From contig JAJEKV010000059.1 in NCBI GenBank assembly GCA_021234155.1, positions 4,276,571 to 4,340,570 of the forward strand: a stretch of DNA of 64,000 nucleotides. Reading direction: 5' to 3'. Source of the DNA: Isoetes taiwanensis. Lineage: Eukaryota > Streptophyta > Lycopodiopsida > Isoetales > Isoetaceae. How positions within the stretch are numbered: position 1 is the stretch's first letter; every line of letters starts with the position of its first letter. The notes below the pieces were generated by a model. That model was not told where the DNA came from, did not search any database, and saw only the letters and a program-made list of their open reading frames with translations. The position numbers and the translations under genes are program-made. Shown piece by piece: positions 56,800 through 64,000 of this stretch.

Positions 56800-57440
56800 T
56801 GATATACATGAAGATATACATGAAAGGGGTGCTCTTAGACTTGGTGAGTGTTCTATTGTTGCAAAATTTAGTGACATTGATGATTCACAAACATATCTGC
56901 CACTCGGCTTTAAACCATATCTGCCATTTGGCTTATAAACAAAAATGCCATATTTATGGCTTTTAGACCAGAGCCAATCATTCCATTAGCTTTGATGGTT
57001 TATACATTACACTTGGAGCATTATTATTGAAGAAAGGTATTCAGTACACTTAAAGCAATGGGTTTCGAGGAGCAAGTCCTCAAACAACAGAGCAGCAGTT
57101 ACAACTAAAAGGTATGTGCATACACATGCGTTTTTATCTTCAAGTTGGGCCTGTAAAAATAGGGTAGGGTCTGACCTCTGCTGTAATGATAGGGGTCAGC
57201 CCGCCCTTAGCTTACAGCTTCTAATTCTAAATGGTCAGCCCCATCCTATGGTTGGAGGAAGGATTTTTTTGGGTTGCCCCTAGGGGGGCAAACCCTTGTT
57301 TATGTGGGCTTTTGGCATATCCTAGGTATATGCTAGAATATCCCTAGGATATGCTGGTGACTGCTAAAAACTTATGATTGGCTGTAAATGCTAGGTCACT
57401 TCTGTTGATGGGCAGCCGCTCTCGAAACCTGGTAACTGGA
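56800..57440. other. Non-coding DNA left of the PES-like fragment
   Basis: No supported feature. A duplicated TCCTAGGTATATG-like phrase lies near 57320-57350. Confidence 0.4.
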
Positions 57441-57448
57441 GAGGTCTC

Positions 57449-58356
57449 TTGGGCAGATGGCAAGTATCCGAATGCAGATCGAGAGATAGGGTGATAGAAA
57501 TCAGGGCTTATTTATTCCGATGTGTTTATATTCCAGATAGTGATAGATCATCATGGCAAGAGCTTGTAGAAGTCCTGAGTCCATTATTGACTAGCGAAGT
57601 TAGAAGGGTTAATGCATCAAATCGTCAGCTGACTCTTGTTGGTGAATCATTTGGTGCTTGTTTGGCGTTACGCTTAGTACAAGCGATTCCACCAGATATT
57701 GTTTCTCGGCTTGTCTTGGTACAAACATATCAGGAACTCGAGTGATTCCTTTTTATATACAATACTAGTATTTTGGCATACCTTGATTGGTTATGCCATT
57801 TTCTCTTTTCACAACTGTATCCTTAGAAACGTTTTACAACAGATCAACTCAGCTACCAACTTCCTCAAAAGCAATTTTATAGCAAGCTTTGGTGGTCTAA
57901 CAGGGCTCTTGGGGGTATTTCCACTGCCATTGTATGATATTGCAAAGGTGATGGCCAATTTGCTCCAAATTTGAGGGGACTTACTTAAGTTTTGCTCATT
58001 AGGTTTATGGAAAGTGATGAATTTTGTTTGACACAGAAGATATTGCTGCCAATCATGGTGAAACAAGATCGTGTTTCCAATTCTGCAAATGAGGCTTTCC
58101 TGTCTTGTCTCACCGACATTTTTCGCAGAGTGTCTTTGCATGGCGCCACACTACTCAATGACAATTCTAATATCACGGATAAGGACCTCCGGAAATTCAT
58201 GTGCCAACATTGATTGTATGTTTTCTAGTCCTTGTTTGCATTTATTTCCAAAGTTATATTGAATATGTACTCGCAACATGCAGATAGCTTCAGCTAAGGA
58301 TAGATTGTTGTTGTCAATTGAGGAAGGTGCCAGATTGCAAGGTCTACTTCCCAACA
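57449..58356 (+). pseudogene. Phytyl-ester-synthase-like (esterase/lipase/acyltransferase) fragment
   Basis: 57500-57722 reads YIPDSDRSSWQELVEVLSPL, then LTLVGESFGACLALRLVQA and SRLVLV: the segment around the nucleophile-Ser elbow (GESFG) of plant PES1/PES2-type alpha/beta hydrolases. Further pieces are GLLGVFPLPLYDIAKVMANL (about 57898-57975) and, after CATGCAG, IASAKDRLLLSIEEGARLQG (58285-58345), matching the later 'SGKDxLLPSxEEGxRL' block. The pieces are in order, but stops separate them and the acyltransferase half is missing. Family members make fatty-acid phytyl esters and triacylglycerol in plastids. Confidence 0.72.
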
Positions 58357-58359
58357 AAC

Positions 58360-60160
58360 AAACGCATTATTACGCCAAGCGGGTTCCCATTTATAGCAAC
58401 ATAAATTAAACATAGTGAGGCTCATTACAACATGCGGCTTATCTGGTGTTGGTTGTTGTTTTAGTGGGCACACTCCTCTTATGGAGGAATCAAGTGGATC
58501 TTGGGAGCATAATGAAGACCTATGGTTTTTTGATTCCAATGATGCTCCTTCATGGCCAACTCATATTGTTGCGGCATAATGTCATGGATGAGATTGGGTG
58601 ATTTACGGACCATGGCGGTAGGTAAGGAGATGGTGACCTATAGATTATGTTTTAAACCTATAGATAACACAATTATAAAATTATTTCAATCCCGGATCTT
58701 AACGTCACCTTTTTCGTCGGTGGGGTTGATAATCTACCTAATCCGCGATGAAGGTTTACTTCTCTTTTTTTATTCGCATCTCTATTGCTAAACATGCCCC
58801 GCGCATGTGGTAAGCTTTTTGTGGTCGATCTATTTCCTTATAGAAAGCTTTCTCTTGCCCGGGGTAGAAGACCAATCTCGTTTGTTGGCAATCCGCGGTA
58901 CATTTGGTATATACGATACATTTGTGATATTCTATGAGGTTGCCCCTTATTATCCCTATATAGATCAACAATTTTCATGGCAATGCAATCGACTCTCTTA
59001 TAGTTGTTTCTTCGTGGCTTCCCTTGCAGGAGCCCTTGCTCATCCACGGTCATTGGATCACACCAGGTTGGCTCTATTTTTGAAAGGTAAATCGGGATGA
59101 ATTTGAAACGAACACGAAAAAGTTTACCACTTCCATTTCCGATGATAGTTTTGTGTGATACTCTTCTTGGTGTTGGGGTTGCTCCTGTTGCCGAGGTTGC
59201 TCTCTCCTGCTGGAGTGGAGCGATTCGTCCAGAAGAGCTTGAGTGGCCAAGTTAAATTCGTCGGCCTAGGTCGGGGGCCTCACGAATTTGCTTTGTCGCC
59301 ACCATCGTGAGTGCTTCAGCGTTAAGGTGCAATTTGGAGCCTCCAACCTTCCTAGCTACTTGTTTGGTCCTCCTAACAACTTAGCTTCCCTGATGGTGGC
59401 CTCTTCGAGCGATCTTGCCTCTATCTTCGCGGCTCCTTTGGGTCGATCTCGTCGGCTGTTCGTTCGGTGGACACTCTTATGGCAGCTTCGGAGATTAGCT
59501 TATAATTCGCTTTACAAGGGTAAGGGAGAGGTTCAAGCTACCATTTGGAAACTTCTAGGGAGTAGAGGCGCTTTTATAGGTTTAATAGCTACTTTTTCTT
59601 AAGAGTAAATTTTATTATAACTATAAGTTATTATTAATTAAGGTACTTTCCCTAATCACTTAACTATTTCTCAAAATTTCCTAATTCCTTTTTTGGGCCA
59701 AGTAGTGGTCATTTCACGCCATTTTCTTTCAACCTTTCTTTTGAGCGATTTCTCGCTCAATTTTTCGCTTGAAAGGTGCAGTTCATGAACAACTTGAGCT
59801 CAAATTTACTAGAGGGTTCCTTTGACTATCTTAATTCTACCACTTAGACTATACTTAATCTAATTGAGGAAGCCCTACTAATGGGAAAAAATTTCTCCAC
59901 ATTTTGGCGGGGTTCAGGAGTTATAGGCCATTCACATAGCAGAGCTAGTCACCTGTGGGGATATGGTGGAGTGCTGTCTTGGTGGCCAGGCATTTGCTCT
60001 AATGCCATTTGTGGCGGCTCCCTGCTAAACACTATCACGGCTTCGGCCAGGTACACTTTCGGCGAGGAAATGCCCCACATCCGGCTCAAGCGGTATACGG
60101 GCCCTAGATGCCTCACAGGGCTGATGACCCTAGGGTGGGAGGGACCACCAGTGTCTTAGT
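58360..60160. other. Unassigned DNA
   Basis: Open frames at 58807-59100 and 59288-59602 (+) are above background length, but I recognise no domain. 58400-59600 could be remnants of a retroelement; support is weak. Confidence 0.3.
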
Positions 60161-60903
60161 AGCGCCCTTCCCCTATGGGCTCCTATAACAGCGGAAGCGA
60201 TAAACATGTCAGAACTAGCATCAACAATACAAATACTACCTCGAAGGGTAGTCCATCACATATCCACAAGTGCAAGGATGATAATCATAAACAGTAAAAC
60301 ATGAGAGCTCCTACACGTGGCTCCGACACATAAGGAGGATGACTGACTGGATAGGCCTCAAGATAGAAGCAGACCGAGTCATAACAATGGTGGGGCTGGC
60401 ATAAGACAATGGCTAGGATTGACCACTCCATCCGCCCCTCCCGTGCATACTTTGCGGTGGGCTAGATCAGGCTCGGCATGACTCTAACCTTGGGATCACG
60501 TAATCCCATGGTATCACCCATCGGGACTACTCCAGGTTGCATCTCCACGGTCCGGCCGAGGTAGGAAGGGTTGCATCTCCCCTTCCGGGGTCTAGAGGCT
60601 CCATGGGCGGCTAGAGAATCGTGGCGACACACGATTCGTGAACCGATGAACCCCCAAAACAAGAGCCAAGCCGACACTTGCAGCTCTTGAGAGGCGGGGG
60701 CAACACCTTCGCCCGGGGAGGTGTGGGACCCATGCCCGCCCCCCGAAGTGACCGACCATAAGCCTAGCCCACTATGGGATCCCCGTAGCCCCCGCTCGGC
60801 GGGGATCCTCCCTCCATCTTGCCTCTAGCCCCGTTGTGTAGTGCTGAGTCACATCATAGCCTCCATAGTCCGGTGGGTTCCTATGCACAGGCCGCAACTA
60901 ATA

Positions 60904-61127
60904 GGAACAAACATGATCAACCAACATCACATAGCATCATAACATGATAATCATCATAAGAACATCTTAACCTAATCATACATATCTAACTTTACGAGTT
61001 AGGGTTCCCAACACAAGAGGAACAAACATGATCAACCAACATCACATAGCATCATAACATGATAATCATCATAAGAACATCTTAACCTAATCATACATAT
61101 CTAACTTACAGTTAGGGTTCCTTGATT
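60904..61127 (+). repeat. 115-bp tandem duplication
   Basis: GGAACAAACATGATCAACCA to AGTTAGGGTTCC occurs at 60904-61018 and again at 61019-61123, nearly identical except for TTTACGAGTTAG versus TTACAGTTAG. Confidence 0.9.
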
Positions 61128-61638
61128 AGGGTTCAAGATGTTGAATGAGTTCTAGGATGGCTATACTCTAGATACGAAATACTAACCCATCCGAGTGCTA
61201 ACTTCCAGATGGACTACTAAGAGCACTACTCCACATACCTGCTCTAGAGCACTCCCTCCCAATCCTGGCGTCTCCATGATCTTCAAGGTGTTCGAGGTAG
61301 CTCCCACTCCTGCTGATGCGCTCACGCCAGGGGGCACGCCACGCTATCTTTGTGCCTGTGAGACGGTTCTAAAGCGGAGTTTCGAGCGCCAAGAAGGTTC
61401 CAATTTGTTGGAGCGAGAAAAGAGGCCTAGGGTTAGGGTTTAGGCCTTTATAGGTTAGGGTTCACATGTTATGCCACGTGGCTCCAATAGGGTAAGTCCG
61501 TGTGGCGGGTGCCCAATAGGTTAAGGCCACGTGGAAAATGGTCTTAACCTAAGGTTGGCTAAGTTATATGAATAACTTAGTCATGCCCCCTAGGGCCATA
61601 ATCTATGGTATACAAGGCTATGAAGATAGACTTGTATA

Positions 61639-61692
61639 GTGACGGGTCCAGGAATATACGTATTCATAGCGTATATTCCCCTGGAACGTCAC
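61639..61692. other. Strong inverted repeat (hairpin)
   Basis: GTGACG..CCAGGAATATACG pairs with CGTATATTCCCCTGG..CGTCAC around TATTCATAG. Function unknown. Confidence 0.7.
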
Positions 61693-62340
61693 AAAATCCC
61701 AGATAATCGTTTAACTCGCCCTCAAGTGTAAGACCAAGGGAACTTTCAAAGCAAGAAAAATCAGATCAGAAAACTAATTGTCAGCAGAATGTAAGAGTGA
61801 AAACATCAGAAGATCTAACTGATAATCACAAACACTGCTAACTTGTACATGAGCATAATTTTAGAATAGAAAGGTAAATGTACTGCTCATAACAGTTCAG
61901 AATTTATGGATAACAAAAGGAAAGGAGATGCTCATAAAAGTTCAGAATTTATGGATAACAAAATAGAAGGAGATGAGATGTGATGTAATTGTTTGGACTG
62001 TCACCAAAATGCCATAATAACAGTAACAATTCACAAGTGAATCAACCAACAAGCGAAATCAAAGTTCAGATTTTTCACAAAATACCAGGGATGTGTCATA
62101 GCCATCATAGAAGTCTTCAATCTTCAAGCAATTGCAGCACACAGGCATCTTCACCACATAAATGTAGCTTCCTCCAAGGTTTCGGTAGAGCAATATCCTC
62201 CAAAATATGGCCTTGTGAAGGAAACCCTCTGTGCAAAGACTACCTGGATCCAAAACAGCCGCATCACTTCTTCTGTAGCCGATCAGATGGGGAAAATGCA
62301 TGCCTCTTGTCTCTTCACTACAAGAGGATGAGGGTTTGGC
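61693..62340. other. Non-coding DNA
   Basis: A duplicated phrase TCATAAnAGTTCAGAATTTATGGATAACAAAA-like occurs at 61888 and 61933. No gene recognised. Confidence 0.5.
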
Positions 62341-62341
62341 G

Positions 62342-62600
62342 TCAAAAAAATCGTCAGACAAATTAGATGGCTATGTCCTAACGAATATTCTGACGACTAT
62401 CCTGACGATTAAATTCCTGACGATTCCTGAAATTAAACGTCACCACTATCATCAGAGAAATCGTCAGAGCAATCGTCAGACATATGCGTCAGGTTTAGCA
62501 TCAAACTTTTCGTCAGAAAAAATGTCAGAGCCTGCATCAGACAAAACGTCAGACAAAACATCAGAAAAAACGTCAGAACAAATGTCAGATTTTTTTTTAT
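62342..62600. repeat. Irregular array of CGTCAG/CATCAG-type motifs
   Basis: About fifteen copies of CGTCAGA, CATCAGA or TGTCAGA at irregular spacing, several joined as ACAAAACGTCAGAC. A mixed T-rich tract follows (62590-62628). Confidence 0.75.
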
Positions 62601-62949
62601 TATTTTTTTTTTTATTTTTTTTTTTTAAATCATAACAATTGATCCAAAAGTCTGTTTTGAATGAAATTCGTTGCATTGGAAAGCCCTCTTATAGATCTCT
62701 TCCATGGTGTATGATTGAATCGAGTTTGATTAAGTTATCTGGTTGAAAAGCATAACCTTCTGGCTGGCTTTAATTATAGTTTGCTTGGTGTTGTCTCTAT
62801 TGGAAAACGTCTCTGGATTAGTTATCTAGTAATTAATGTTTTGGTTTTATGAACCATATGGATGGTCCCCTTAACCTTTGAATCGATAGATGAGTTGACT
62901 ACTCATTCTAAACCTTCCTCCCATTTAATTGCTTTGTACAAGCTTTGTT

Positions 62950-63475
62950 TGGAAGTCACTATGTTGAAGTTTGAAAGACCCCTTGTCATGGTATCTCAAG
63001 TTTTAGTATCACTTTGCTCCTTCTATTTCCATTCCCTATTCATTCTTGAACTTGCCCCTTGCTACATATGCCAATCTACTAGTGTGCCCCGTGTTTGAAT
63101 GCATCTGTATACCCCTTATTTGCTTTTGAGGTATACTTGGCTATGCCTCTACTAATTTGTAGGACCTTTTGAATCTCAAAGGCTTACAAGGCACAAAGGA
63201 TTCCCATCTTTAGAGAGACACCCTTTACTTACAAGGCACAAAGGATTCCCATCTTTAAAGAGACACCCTTTAGATCATGAAAATTCCTGCTTATATAGAG
63301 GCAAGAAAGCACTTACCTTGATATTTCTACGACCTATATATGGTCAACTAATTCGAAGTTTGGAAGTCACTATGTTGAAGTTTATAAGGCCCCTTGTCAT
63401 GATATCTCAAATTTTAGCATCACTTTGCTTCTTTTATTTTCATTCCCTATTCATTCTTGAACTTGCCTCTTGCTC
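62950..63475 (+). repeat. Spaced and tandem duplications near the right edge
   Basis: About 115 bp starting GGAAGTCACTATGTTGAAGT occurs at 62951 and 63361. Between them, a 45-bp unit (CTTACAAGGCACAAAGGATT...) is duplicated in tandem at 63183-63272. Confidence 0.88.
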
Positions 63476-64000
63476 ATACCATAATCCCATAGCCATTATT
63501 TTCATCCCTACACCATTAAATATGACCACGCAACATTAAATATGAACTAGCATATTAAATTGGACATCTTTGGCTAGGGATGCAACTGGAATTTGTTTTT
63601 AGAACACTAGAAGATTGCTTTAGGGATTTTTTCTAGAATTAACATTAGGTCTACGATGATTGATTGAAAGCACAAGCTAAGGGCCGCTGCAATAAGAGCA
63701 GCAGAATAAACGAGTATGAAAAACAAAGGCTCAGTGGCACATATAGACATGCCCCATGAACAGTGAGTAAAATATGAGGATGGCATTTCAATTTTAACAT
63801 GCTAGACCATGTAATCTCAACGCGGCTTTGTCCGGACCTTGTAAACATGACTATGCATCTAAAGTGGGATCTAATGTGGCATAATCTAAAGTGGGCGCTA
63901 ACAATAATAAGCAGAATCGATAGGACTGTGATACATGGACTCACCCTCCAATAAAAGCATAGTTTTTGAATTTTTGAATTTTTGTAATAACAAAGGGACC
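63476..64000. other. Non-coding right edge
   Basis: Nothing recognised beyond short open frames. Confidence 0.5.

Larger units (their letters stand above)
60165..61692. other. Unassigned, GC-richer repeat-like stretch
   Basis: Higher GC than its surroundings (60450-60900). It includes a 115-bp tandem duplication (see next entry) and a hairpin at 61639-61692. It resembles an LTR or untranslated part of a retroelement, but no paired LTR is visible in the window. Confidence 0.35.

Noticed and set aside
59288..59602. Possible retroelement gag-like frame
   Set aside because: No CCHC knuckle or other gag signature could be seen.

Overview
The window looks like intron-rich, transposon-dominated nuclear DNA of a land plant. 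The evidence is GT-AG introns, a degraded plant SnRK2-type kinase fragment, a degraded phytyl-ester-synthase-like fragment, and plant-type MULE, PIF/Harbinger, LINE and LTR elements. A non-seed plant such as a fern, lycophyte or bryophyte is my guess, based on repeat style and the transposase family near 10 kb; no sequence here fixes the species. No confidently intact host gene is visible.

Region 1 (about 1-12 kb) is the most unusual part. A minus-strand, multi-exon gene (8400 down to 1060) encodes a ParB-like domain followed by a beta-class-like amino-DNA methyltransferase. It lies head to head with a plus-strand gene (8789-11885) for an RNase-H-fold, DUF7869-like transposase. The introns and the shared promoter hold clusters of the 16-bp palindrome GGTATAAATTTATACC, which I did not see outside 4.8-8.8 kb. 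I read this as one large DNA transposon carrying its own methylation and partition-like module. It is now decayed: it has in-frame stops and frame breaks, and a 2985-bp non-autonomous LTR retrotransposon with apparently identical LTRs and TSD CATCT splits the methyltransferase. A 1-kb composite dispersed repeat (also at 55.8 kb) lies at the left edge.

Region 2 (12-16 kb) holds an SnRK2 fragment, dispersed repeats and a small foldback element.

Region 3 (16078-24620) is a complete MULE with about 300-bp inverted repeats and the 9-bp TSD TAGAAACTA. It carries a degraded MURA/FAR1-like transposase (+) with a SWIM finger and an apparently open five-exon Ulp1-like cysteine protease gene (-). Two minisatellite arrays in opposite orientation flank the protease.

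Region 4 (24220-39516) is three direct tandem copies of a 5.1-kb unit. Each begins with the right arm of the MULE and ends with a truncated PIF/Harbinger transposase fragment. Copy-to-copy differences pile up at CAG/CTG positions, which suggests consensus errors at methylated CHG sites. Frameshift-based pseudogene calls in this window should be read with that in mind.

Region 5 (39.5-64 kb) is mostly non-coding. It holds a tRNA-like SINE candidate, a possible 5' end of a plant gene at 43 kb, a Tourist-like MITE (46269-47103), a minus-strand LINE (about 48.25-53.19 kb), the second copy of the 1-kb composite repeat, the phytyl-ester-synthase-like fragment (57.4-58.4 kb) and several local duplications.
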